DNA of 64,000 nt from Gammaproteobacteria bacterium. Lineage in GTDB: Bacteria; Pseudomonadota; Gammaproteobacteria; Steroidobacterales; GCA-2729495. The stretch lies in contig CP054183.1 in assembly GCA_015709695.1 (NCBI GenBank), positions 2,034,992-2,098,991 of the forward strand, given 5' to 3'. Positions 54,559 to 62,497 of this stretch are shown here, in pieces (the stretch's first letter is position 1; the number at the start of each line of letters is the position of its first letter). Made by a program: the position numbers and the translations under genes. The notes beneath the pieces are model-generated. The model was given only the letters and a program-made list of their open reading frames with translations, searched no databases and was not told where the DNA came from.

Positions 54559-55393
54559 ACACGAACAGCCAACGCCCGGCCTCGAGGCGGCCAGCCCTTT
54601 CGACATGCGCGTCGACCTCGGCAAGGGCCTGCCCGAGACCGACCTGCGCTCGGCACTGGCCACCGGCGACATGGGCTTCCTGCATTCCTTCACCACGGGC
54701 TCGACGCTCGATGGCCCCGGCGTGCGCGTGGTCGCCTGGACCACCGGCTGCATGTGGCGCTGCCGCTACTGCCACAATCCCGACACCTGGACGATGCGCA
54801 ACGGCATCCCGGTGAGCGTCGATCGCGCGCTGCAACAGCTGGGCAAGTACCGGCAGGGCCTCAAGGTCATGGGCGGCGGCCTGACCGTCAGCGGCGGTGA
54901 GCCGCTCATGCAGCGGCGCTTCGTGGTCAAGCTGCTGCAGGGCGCCCGCGCCATGGGCATCCACACCACCATCGAGACCAACGGCTACCTCGGCGCCGAG
55001 CTGAGCGATGCCGATCTCGACTCCCTCGACCTCGTCATGCTCGGCATCAAGGCCTGGGGCGAGGAAAGGCACCGCGAGCTCACCGGCCGCGAGCCCGGGC
55101 CGACGCTGGAGTTCGCCCGGCGGCTGGCGGCCCTGGGCAAGCCGGCCTGGATCCGCTTCGTGCTGGTGCCGGGCCTCACCGATGACCCCGGCGAGATCGC
55201 CGCCATCGCCCGCTTCGCGGCGGGCCTCGGCAACGTCCAGCGGGTCGAGGTCCTGCCCTTCCACCAGATGGGCCGCTACAAGTGGCACAAGCTCGGCATG
55301 CGCTATGCACTGGAGGCGGTGGAGCCGCCCACGCCGGAGGCGGCGGAGCAGGCCTGCGCGATCTTCCGCGACGCGGGCCTGGTGGCAGCCTGA
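54551..55393 (+). CDS. pflA: Pyruvate formate-lyase activating enzyme (radical SAM)
   Basis: A 280-residue radical SAM enzyme that installs the glycyl radical on PflB. The cluster motif CX3CX2C reads [11 protein letters not shown]; other pieces are [24 protein letters not shown] and ETNGYLG. GTG 54551, 9 nt after GGAG, is chosen; ATG 54536 is an alternative. It overlaps the pflB stop by 8 bp. The N-terminal ~45 residues are longer than in E. coli PflA. Confidence 0.95.
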   Translation: MSEHEQPTPGLEAASPFDMRVDLGKGLPETDLRSALATGDMGFLHSFTTGSTLDGPGVRVVAWTTGCMWRCRYCHNPDTWTMRNGIPVSVDRALQQLGKYRQGLKVMGGGLTVSGGEPLMQRRFVVKLLQGARAMGIHTTIETNGYLGAELSDADLDSLDLVMLGIKAWGEERHRELTGREPGPTLEFARRLAALGKPAWIRFVLVPGLTDDPGEIAAIARFAAGLGNVQRVEVLPFHQMGRYKWHKLGMRYALEAVEPPTPEAAEQACAIFRDAGLVAA

Positions 55394-55415
55394 ACGGGCT
55401 GCGGCCCGGGAATCG

Positions 55416-56063
55416 CTAGCGCAGGGCGCCCACCAGGCGCGCCACCAGTGCGGCGAGGTAGAGCTGCCCACCGATGACCTCGATGACGGCCAGGCCGCGC
55501 GCGATGTCGCTCGCCGGCAGGACGTCGCCGTAGCCGAGGGAGGCCATCGTCACGAAACTGAAGTAGACCATGGTGGCCACGGAGGCCGTGCCGGGCGTGG
55601 TCCCGGCCCCGGCCAGCATCGAGCCCGGGGAGAAGTGGTCCAGTGCCCAGTAGAGCAGCGCGAAGCAGAAGCCGGCGAGGACGTAGGCGCTGAGCGCGGC
55701 GTAGACCTGCTCGCTGCCGACTTCCCGGCCACGCAGGGCGAAGGCCAGGGCACTGGCGGCCGCCAGCAGCGCCACCAGGCCCCAGGCCACGAGGCTCGCG
55801 GCAGCCACCGCTTCTTCCGCGGCCAGGAAGCGCGTCAGCGCGATGGCGAGCAGGATGGCTGCGGCCGGCCAGCGGGCCGATGCCCGGCGCAGCGCCAGTA
55901 CCGCTGCAAGCAGGTTCACCGCGATCAGCCCCTCGATGACGTCACCACCAAATCCGAGCGGGCGGACCAGCGGCGAAACCACGAGCGACGCCAGCAGCGT
56001 GTAGAACAGCACCGCATAGCGACGCGCCCCATAGGCGCCCAGCGCACGCTGCCAGGCCGTCAC
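55416..56063 (-). CDS. Two-helix-pore potassium channel family protein
   Basis: A 215-residue inner-membrane protein with about six hydrophobic segments. The pore filter TMASLGYGDVLP near residue 175 is the potassium selectivity signature (GYGD) of Ion_trans_2 channels. No cytoplasmic RCK domain is present, so gating is unclear. ATG 56063 overlaps the stop of the upstream lipoprotein gene. Confidence 0.9.
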   Translation of the reverse strand: MTAWQRALGAYGARRYAVLFYTLLASLVVSPLVRPLGFGGDVIEGLIAVNLLAAVLALRRASARWPAAAILLAIALTRFLAAEEAVAAASLVAWGLVALLAAASALAFALRGREVGSEQVYAALSAYVLAGFCFALLYWALDHFSPGSMLAGAGTTPGTASVATMVYFSFVTMASLGYGDVLPASDIARGLAVIEVIGGQLYLAALVARLVGALR

Positions 56064-56488
56064 CGCCTGCGGCCCCCGCCCCGCCCCCCCGTCGGCATGG
56101 AACGCCGCGCCGACGGCGAGGACATGCGCGGCTGGGCGGATGGCATGCGCGATGACGTCGAGGCAGTGGGCCGCTCGGCCGGCAACGGACGCGCAGCCGG
56201 CTGCTCGCCGCCGGGTGGCAAGGCAATGGGGTGCTCGGGCGACACCGGCCCGCCCGGCGCCGCGGGCCCGTTCGGCGGCCGGGTGACGCCACCCGGTGGC
56301 GGCACCACCACGTAGCCGGGCGGCCCGTACCAGTACGCCGGGTTGTCGTACCAGGCGTGGCCGTAATAGAAGGAGGTGCCCACGGATACGCTGGAGCTGC
56401 CGCCGTAGCCGCCATCCGACGCACAGCCGGATTGCAGCGCGGCCGCGATCACCAGCATCAGGGGCGAGCAGCGCCTAGCGAGCGACAT
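56060..56488 (-). CDS. Small Pro-rich lipoprotein
   Basis: A 142-residue protein with a signal peptide and lipobox-like QSGC (MSLARRCSPLMLVIAAALQSGC). The mature part starts Gly/Ser/Tyr-rich (YYGHAWYDNPAYWYGPPGY) and then becomes Pro/Arg-rich and probably disordered. ATG 56488 is used; it overlaps the end of the upstream VOC gene. Family not recognised; similar short lipoproteins are common in proteobacteria. Confidence 0.65.
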   Translation of the reverse strand: MSLARRCSPLMLVIAAALQSGCASDGGYGGSSSVSVGTSFYYGHAWYDNPAYWYGPPGYVVVPPPGGVTRPPNGPAAPGGPVSPEHPIALPPGGEQPAARPLPAERPTASTSSRMPSAQPRMSSPSARRSMPTGGRGGGRRR

Positions 56489-57383
56489 CGATGTTCCACT
56501 CCAGCAGGCCGAAGGCACCACCGGCGGGATCCGCCAGCACCGCGATGCGGCCGGCGGCGACGGCCGGATCGGCAGCGACGATCACCCGACCACCCAGGGC
56601 GACGGCGCGGCTGATCGCGGCCCCGACATCCGCCACCCGGACGAAGTACAGCCAGTCCGGCCGCAACGAACCCCGTGCCGCGGGAATCTCCACGACGCTG
56701 GCGCGCACGTAGCCGCCCGCCACCAGCAGGAAATCCGGCGTGCCGGGAAAACGGTCGTCCTGCAGCACTTCGTAGCCGGCGAGGTCCTGGTAGAAGGCCG
56801 CGGCGCGGCTGGCATCCGGGCTCTGGTAGAGCGCCCAGACCCAGTCACCGGTCCCGGCCAGGTAATCCGGGGGATCGCCTCCCTCGGCATGGATGAGGCC
56901 GAAGGGCGCGCCGTCGGGATCGGCCACCAGCGCCATGGTGCCGCGACCCGCAACCAGCCGTGCCGGTATCAGCGTCCTGCCACCTGCGGCCTCCACCCTG
57001 GCCACGGCATGCCCGACGTCGGCGACGGAGGCGTAGGCGATCCAGCGGGCGGCACGCGCCTGCGACGGCGCCGGTGCACGCTGTGCGAGGCCGGCCACCG
57101 GCGTCTCGCCGAGATATGCCAGGGAATACCCGGCCGGGCCACGCCGGGTCCCGGTCTCCCGGAACGTCCAGCCGAAGAGCCCGCCGTAGAAGCGCTGCGC
57201 CCCGGCGATGTCGGGGGTCACGAGGTCGATCCAGACGAACTTCCCCGGGTGGTATTCATGCGTCGGCGGATCGGCTACCGGGGGCAGCACGGCGCTGCCA
57301 CCCCAGGCCGGCGCCAGTGCCAGCCCCAGTGCCAGTGCCAGCCCCGGGATCGCGACCACCCGCATCCATGGCCTGCAGCGCAT
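56475..57383 (-). CDS. Exported protein with two VOC (glyoxalase-fold) domains
   Basis: A 302-residue protein. Signal peptide MRCRPWMRVVAIPGLALALG, then two VOC modules: ~50-165 (FVWIDLVTPDIAGAQRFYGGLFGW ... MALVADPDGAPFGLIH) and ~175-295 (DASRAAAFYQDLAGYEVLQ ... IAVLADPAGGAFGLLEW). VOC proteins are metal-dependent lyases, dioxygenases or binding proteins; export is unusual for them. ATG 57383 follows AGGAG; ATG 57404 is weaker. The substrate cannot be inferred. Confidence 0.85.
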   Translation of the reverse strand: MRCRPWMRVVAIPGLALALGLALAPAWGGSAVLPPVADPPTHEYHPGKFVWIDLVTPDIAGAQRFYGGLFGWTFRETGTRRGPAGYSLAYLGETPVAGLAQRAPAPSQARAARWIAYASVADVGHAVARVEAAGGRTLIPARLVAGRGTMALVADPDGAPFGLIHAEGGDPPDYLAGTGDWVWALYQSPDASRAAAFYQDLAGYEVLQDDRFPGTPDFLLVAGGYVRASVVEIPAARGSLRPDWLYFVRVADVGAAISRAVALGGRVIVAADPAVAAGRIAVLADPAGGAFGLLEWNIDVAR

Positions 57384-57403
57384 GCCCGGCTCCTTCCGGT
57401 CCA

Positions 57404-58468
57404 TCAGCCAGGCGCCAGGTACATCAGCAACGCGAGGACCAGGTAGACGGCCACGAGCTGCACGCCCTTGTACCAGTTCGAGCGGCCGTCCGCGCAGACC
57501 GCCGCGCCGATCAGCACGCTCAACAGCAGCGCGCCGACAGCCGTCTTGCCGAACTCGAGCCGCAGCGGCATGGGCGCCATGACGTAGCTCAGCAGCACCA
57601 GCACCGGTGCCACGAACAGCGAGATCTGCATGCAGCTGCCCAGCGCGATGCCGACGCTGAGGTCGAGGCGATCCCGGATGCCCATGGTCACCGCCGCACC
57701 GAGTTCGGCCGCACCGCCGATCACCGCCAGCAGCACCACGCCGATGAAGACCTGCGACATGCCGAGCGCCTTGCCGGTTTCTTCCGCGGCGCCGACCAGC
57801 ACCTCGCTCATGAAGGCAGCGCCCACCGATGCCGCCACCAGGGTGCCCACCGCGCGGGACACGCTCCATTGCGCCTCGTGCGCCTGCGCGCCGCCGCCGG
57901 CGCTGACGAAGAGCTCGGGGTGGGTCTTGAGCATGAAGACCAGGTACAGGCCGTAGAGGGCGAGCAGCAGCACGGCGAGCCCGAGATTCAGCACATCGGA
58001 CCGCAGCGCGGCGATTTCCGCCCCGAACAATCCCTCGAAGGCGCCGGGTGCCGCCAGGCACACCACGGTGATGAGCATGATGGTGCTGTAGACGCGTGCC
58101 GCACCGGCATTGAACACCTGGTCGTGCTTCTTCAGCCCGCCCAGGAAGAAGGCGAGGCCCAGTGCGAGCAGGAGGTTGGCCAGCACGGCGCCGATGATCG
58201 AGCCGAGCACCATGCCCATCAGGCCCGCCTTGAGCGCCACCGCGGCGATGATCAGCTCCGGCGCGTTGCCAAAGGTGGCGTTGAGCAGGCCACCGATGGC
58301 ATCACCGGTACGCACGGCGAGTTGCTCGGTCGCGTGGACCAGAATCGCCGCGATGGGGACGAGACCCAGCGCCGCAGCGAAGAACACCAGTGGCGCACCG
58401 GCATGGGTGGCCTCCAGGGCCAGCGCCGCGGGCACGAAGACCAGCAACCAGTTCAGCGAGAACCTCAT
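57404..58468 (-). CDS. Calcium/proton (or sodium/calcium) exchanger, Cax/ChaA family
   Basis: A 354-residue inner-membrane antiporter with ~11 helices. Both family repeats are visible: GGLLNATFGNAPELIIAAVAL (alpha-1) and VVLLAVIGGAAELGAAVTMG (alpha-2), each with the essential acidic residue. An acidic stretch between halves is short. Expected role: export of calcium or other cations against protons. ATG 58468 is the first after which hydrophobic helices begin. Confidence 0.93.
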   Translation of the reverse strand: MRFSLNWLLVFVPAALALEATHAGAPLVFFAAALGLVPIAAILVHATEQLAVRTGDAIGGLLNATFGNAPELIIAAVALKAGLMGMVLGSIIGAVLANLLLALGLAFFLGGLKKHDQVFNAGAARVYSTIMLITVVCLAAPGAFEGLFGAEIAALRSDVLNLGLAVLLLALYGLYLVFMLKTHPELFVSAGGGAQAHEAQWSVSRAVGTLVAASVGAAFMSEVLVGAAEETGKALGMSQVFIGVVLLAVIGGAAELGAAVTMGIRDRLDLSVGIALGSCMQISLFVAPVLVLLSYVMAPMPLRLEFGKTAVGALLLSVLIGAAVCADGRSNWYKGVQLVAVYLVLALLMYLAPG

Positions 58469-58502
58469 GGGGAACGGCCGCTGCAGTGCCGGGTTGCCAC
58501 GC

Positions 58503-59327
58503 TCAGAAAGCCCCGCTGAGGAACAGCTGCGGCCCGCTGTAACGCCACTCCAGTGACCCGCGGAACCGTTCCTTGTCGACATCCAGGTTCACACGGAAGG
58601 CGTTGTAGCCAAGCCCGATGCCGAGCCACTTCCTGGGTTGCCAGACGGCAGCCACGCGGAGGTCGTCGAGGTGGCCGTCATAGGCATCGTAGGACAGCGA
58701 GAAGATCTGGGCCGAGGCGTCGAGCCAGAAGTCGCCGCCGGGATTCCACAGGCCGCGCAGGCCGAAGACCGGCAGCGGGAGATCCAGGCGGGCCGAGTCG
58801 CTGGCCGAGCGGGTACCACCCGCGCCGGCACTGAGGTCAGCCGTCAGGCCAATCTTCAGGGAAGTCCAGTGCACGCCCGCTGATGCGGCAAGCTCCCAGG
58901 TATTGCGCTTGAGGAAAGCGTACTCGTAGGCCAGCTCGTAGATCGAGAAGTCGCGCTCCATGCTGACCGAGGCACCCACCGGGTACACCTCGTCGCCCCA
59001 GTGTATTTCCTCGCTCAGGCTGCGTGTGCGGTCCGCCGAGGCATTGAACACCATGGCCCTGAGCTTGTGCCTGGCGGCAAACCGCCAGTAGGCATCGAGG
59101 CGAATGCGCGTGGCCGTGTCATCGCCGAAGTTCTTCTCGATATCCACCACGCTGCCCTGGCCCGCCTGGCCATCCAGTTCCACCGTGGTGTCGGTATTGA
59201 CGATGAACGTGCCCAGCGACACGAAGAAAGGTTGTTCCAGCAGGTCGGCCTCCCCTGCCCGGGCGGTACCGGTCGCGGGCAGGGCGAGCGACAGCAGGAG
59301 TCCGAACAGGGCAGTGGGTGATCGCAT
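58503..59327 (-). CDS. Outer-membrane beta-barrel protein, unknown function
   Basis: A 274-residue protein with a signal peptide (MRSPTALFGLLLSLALPATGTARA) and strand-rich mature part (FFVSLGTFIVNTDTTVELDG; RIRLDAYWRFAARHKLRAMVF; WLGIGLGYNAFRVNLDVDKERFRGSLEWRYSGPQLFLSGAF). The final Phe supports outer-membrane insertion. The first segment resembles barrel proteins reported beside envelope-stress genes, but I cannot name a family. ATG 59327 follows GGAGGAA. Confidence 0.75.
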   Translation of the reverse strand: MRSPTALFGLLLSLALPATGTARAGEADLLEQPFFVSLGTFIVNTDTTVELDGQAGQGSVVDIEKNFGDDTATRIRLDAYWRFAARHKLRAMVFNASADRTRSLSEEIHWGDEVYPVGASVSMERDFSIYELAYEYAFLKRNTWELAASAGVHWTSLKIGLTADLSAGAGGTRSASDSARLDLPLPVFGLRGLWNPGGDFWLDASAQIFSLSYDAYDGHLDDLRVAAVWQPRKWLGIGLGYNAFRVNLDVDKERFRGSLEWRYSGPQLFLSGAF

Positions 59328-59370
59328 CGATTCCTCCGGTCGACAAGTGGGCCGCGGCTGCCAGGGTACT

Positions 59371-60438
59371 TCAGGCGGATACCCGGGGCGCCTCCTGCAC
59401 CCAGGCATCCACCAGCGTGTAGGTCACCGCCAGCACCACCGGGCCGACGAAGATGCCGATGAGGCCGAAGCTGAGCATGCCACCGATCACGCCGGCGAAA
59501 ATCAGCAGCAGCGGCAGGTCCGCTCCGCGCTTGATCAGCACCGGGCGCACGAAATTGTCCATCAGGCCGACCACCAGGGTCCACACCAGCAGGAAGCTGC
59601 CCCAGCCGGTCGAGCCGCTGATGAACAGCCAGGCGGTGCCACCGCCGAGGATGAGGATGGGGCCGAGCTGTGCCACGCAGAGCATGAACATCACGGCCGT
59701 GAGGGCGCCGGCGAACGGCACGCCGGCCAGGGCGAGGCCGATGCCGCCCAGCGCCGACTGCAGGATGGCGGTGACGATGACTCCGAGTGCGACGCCGCGG
59801 ATGGCCTGGCCCGCCAGCACGATGGCCTGTTCACCGCGAGCCTCGGCGAGCCGGCGACCGAAGGCGAGCATCCAGCGGCCCCAGCCCTCCCCGCCGGCGT
59901 AGAGCAGCGCCGAGAGGATGACGATCAGCAGGCCCTGGGCGAAGAGCAGGCCGACGGTCCCGGCCCCGCCGACGAACCAGCGGGCGATGTCGCGGATGTA
60001 AGGCTCCAGCAGCAGGGCCAGTTCGCTGAAGCCATCGCCCGCGAACTGGTTCCATGCTGCCGCGGCCCGTTCGCCCACCAGTGGCAGCCCGGCGAGCCAG
60101 GCCGGCGCCTCCCCCAGCTGCCGGGTCGTGAGCGTGGTGGCCCAGTGCGCCACATCGTCCGCGTAGCTCGCTACCGTCGCGATGGCCAGCACCAGCGGCA
60201 TCACCACGACCAGCAGCATGGCCAGGGTCATGACGATGACCGCCAGGCCGCGCCGCTGCCACAGCAACGACTGCACCCGGCGCATCAGCGGCCAGGTCGC
60301 CACCACGATCATGACCGCCCAGATGAAGGCAGCGAGGAAAGGCCGCAGGATCCAGAACGAGGCCAGTGCGAGGCCACCGATGAACAGCACGCCAAGCGTG
60401 TTGCGTGCCAGGTCGACGCGGTGCGTCTCCAAGCCCAT
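59371..60438 (-). CDS. AI-2E family transporter
   Basis: A 355-residue inner-membrane protein with ~8 helices. Typical stretches: FILRPFLAAFIWAVMIVVATWP, LMDNFVRPVLIKRGADLPLLLIFAGVIGGMLSFGLIGIFVGP. E. coli relatives include YdiK; few members are known to export autoinducer-2, and others act as Na+(Li+)/H+ antiporters. AGGAGG lies right before ATG 60438, closer than usual. Confidence 0.92.
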   Translation of the reverse strand: MGLETHRVDLARNTLGVLFIGGLALASFWILRPFLAAFIWAVMIVVATWPLMRRVQSLLWQRRGLAVIVMTLAMLLVVVMPLVLAIATVASYADDVAHWATTLTTRQLGEAPAWLAGLPLVGERAAAAWNQFAGDGFSELALLLEPYIRDIARWFVGGAGTVGLLFAQGLLIVILSALLYAGGEGWGRWMLAFGRRLAEARGEQAIVLAGQAIRGVALGVIVTAILQSALGGIGLALAGVPFAGALTAVMFMLCVAQLGPILILGGGTAWLFISGSTGWGSFLLVWTLVVGLMDNFVRPVLIKRGADLPLLLIFAGVIGGMLSFGLIGIFVGPVVLAVTYTLVDAWVQEAPRVSA

Positions 60439-60469
60439 CCTCCTTTCTGGAGCCTGCAGCCCTGGTGGA

Positions 60470-60691
60470 TCAGCGCTCCATGATCTGCTTGACGTTGTCC
60501 TTGGTGATGGTCGCCTTGCGCCCCTCGGCATCCTCGTAGCTGTACATGCCGGTCTTCTCGTCCAGCTTCGGCTTGCCGTGGGTGGTGATCATGGTGCCGT
60601 CATTGGTGCTGATGATGTACTCCGACGAGGCACAGGCCGTTGCCAGCGCCACCGCCACCACGATGAGCAATCCCCTGATGATGCGTCGCAT
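60470..60691 (-). CDS. YgdI/YgdR family lipoprotein
   Basis: A 73-residue lipoprotein: MRRIIRGLLIVVAVALATAC with lipobox Cys near residue 20, then the conserved YIISTNDGTMITTHGKPKLD and YSYEDAEGRKATITKDNVKQI. It is the small SH3-like fold of DUF903. Role unknown; usually outer-membrane anchored. ATG 60691 follows AGGAGGAC. Confidence 0.93.
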   Translation of the reverse strand: MRRIIRGLLIVVAVALATACASSEYIISTNDGTMITTHGKPKLDEKTGMYSYEDAEGRKATITKDNVKQIMER

Positions 60692-60786
60692 GTCGAAAGT
60701 CCTCCTGTCCTGGTTGCAGAAATCAGACTCGTCCGGGCGTTCCGGGAACGCCTGCCGCCCGAGGTCCCGTCGCCGGGCTGCGGCGA

Positions 60787-62478
60787 TCAGGCCATCAGCA
60801 TTACCACAATCACGCCCCAGACCGTGAGCAGAATCTGGCCCACCGCATAGGTCACCGTATAGCCGAGGGCCGGCACCTTGCTGCGCGCCTCCGCCTCGAT
60901 GGCGCCCAGGGCGGCAGTCGTCGTGCGGGCACCTGCCGCGGCGCCGAGCGCAATGGGTGCCGGCATGCGGAACAGGTGGCGGGCCACCAGCACCCCGACC
61001 ACCAGCGGGATGGTGGTCACGGCGATGCCTGCCAGGAACAGCGACAACCCCTGCTCCTGCAATCCGCGGATGAAGCCTGGCCCGGCGCTGATGCCGACCA
61101 CGGCGATGAAGGCATTGAGCCCGATGTTGTTGAACACCCAGAGCGCCGGGGCCGGAATGCGCCCGAAGGTGCGGTTGACCGAGCGCAGCCAGCCACAGAC
61201 GAGGCCGGCAACCAGCGCCCCTCCGCTGGTGCTGAGGGTGAGCGGCACGCCACCGACCTGCACGCTGAGGGCACCGGCCAGCGCACCGATCGTGATGCCG
61301 ATGCCCATGACGACCATGTCGGTCTCCTCGGTCGCGCGGTCGATGTAGCCGATCTGCGGTGCCACGCGCTCGACGTCGGCCTTGCTGCCGACCAGCGTCA
61401 TGGTATCGCCACGGGCGAGGCGCAGGTTGGCGGTCACCGGCATGTCGACACCGGTGCGCAGCAGGCGGCGCAGGAACACGCCGCGGCCGCTCTCGGCCAG
61501 CTGCCCGGCGACCAGCTCGGCCAGCGTGCTGCCGACCAGCTCCTTGCTGGTGACGACCACGTCGAGGAGCTGGACTTCCACATCCATGAGTTCGTGATCG
61601 TCCACCTCCGGCCCGATGCGCGAACCACCCTCGACCACCACCTCGCGCCGTCCGGCAATGGCGATCACGTCACCCTTGCGCAACTCGCCCACCGTGGCGG
61701 GATCGACGAGCTGCCCGTAGCGGCGCATGCGCTGCACGAAAGTCCGCATGCCGAAGCCCGCCTCCAGCTCGGCGACGCCGCGGCCGATCCACTCGGGGTT
61801 CTCCACCCGGTAGGCGCGCATGACGAACTGCGTGTAGGCCGACATGCGGTCGTGGTTTGCGGCCAGCTGCCCACCCATTTCCGCCTCGTACTTGCGGCAT
61901 TCCTCGGCGAGGTCCACGCGCAGGATGCGGGGTCCCAGCGAGGCGAGGATCCAGGCGGAACCCGCCGTGCCGAAGATGTAGGTCACCGCGTAGGCGATCG
62001 GCATCGCGTCGAGCATGGCCTGCTTCTGCCCGGGTGCGATGTCGAGCCGGCCGATGCTGTCGGCAGCCACGCCGAGCACCGCAGAAATCGTGCTGGCACC
62101 CGAAAGCAGGCCAGCCGTGCCGCCGGCGTCGTAGCCCAGCAGCCTGCCGACGACGATGGCGACGACGAGGACCACCACGCACTGCACGATGCTGAACAGC
62201 ACCTGCGGCAGGCCGTCGCCCTTGAGACTGCCGAAGAACTGCGGACCAACCCCGTAGCCCACGGCGAACAGGAACATCAGGAAGAAGGTGGACTTGACGT
62301 TGCCCGAGATGCTGATCTCCAGCTGGCCAACCAGGACACCCGCCAGCAGCGTGCTGGTCACCACGCCCAGGCTGAACTTGCCGAAGCGCAGCTTGCCGAG
62401 CCAGAAGCCCAGGCCGAGGGCGAGAAAGATGGCGATCTCGGGATAGCTGCGCAGAGTCTGGACCAGCCAGTTCCACAT
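60787..62478 (-). CDS. AspT-like (AAE family) amino-acid exchanger with RCK_C domains
   Basis: A 563-residue inner-membrane protein. It has the AspT/YidE/YbjL plan: ~5 helices, a cytoplasmic middle (~200-390) with two TrkA-C (RCK_C) modules (GVAELEAGFGMRTFVQRM; VVVTSKELVGSTLAELVAG), then ~5 helices including AGARTTTAALGAIEAEARSKVPALGYTV. Known AspT swaps aspartate for alanine to make proton motive force. It is 19 bp after a PLP decarboxylase on the same strand, which suggests exchange of an amino acid for its amine. Confidence 0.92.
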   Translation of the reverse strand: MWNWLVQTLRSYPEIAIFLALGLGFWLGKLRFGKFSLGVVTSTLLAGVLVGQLEISISGNVKSTFFLMFLFAVGYGVGPQFFGSLKGDGLPQVLFSIVQCVVVLVVAIVVGRLLGYDAGGTAGLLSGASTISAVLGVAADSIGRLDIAPGQKQAMLDAMPIAYAVTYIFGTAGSAWILASLGPRILRVDLAEECRKYEAEMGGQLAANHDRMSAYTQFVMRAYRVENPEWIGRGVAELEAGFGMRTFVQRMRRYGQLVDPATVGELRKGDVIAIAGRREVVVEGGSRIGPEVDDHELMDVEVQLLDVVVTSKELVGSTLAELVAGQLAESGRGVFLRRLLRTGVDMPVTANLRLARGDTMTLVGSKADVERVAPQIGYIDRATEETDMVVMGIGITIGALAGALSVQVGGVPLTLSTSGGALVAGLVCGWLRSVNRTFGRIPAPALWVFNNIGLNAFIAVVGISAGPGFIRGLQEQGLSLFLAGIAVTTIPLVVGVLVARHLFRMPAPIALGAAAGARTTTAALGAIEAEARSKVPALGYTVTYAVGQILLTVWGVIVVMLMA

Positions 62479-62497
62479 GGTGCGGCAGCTCCCTGGC

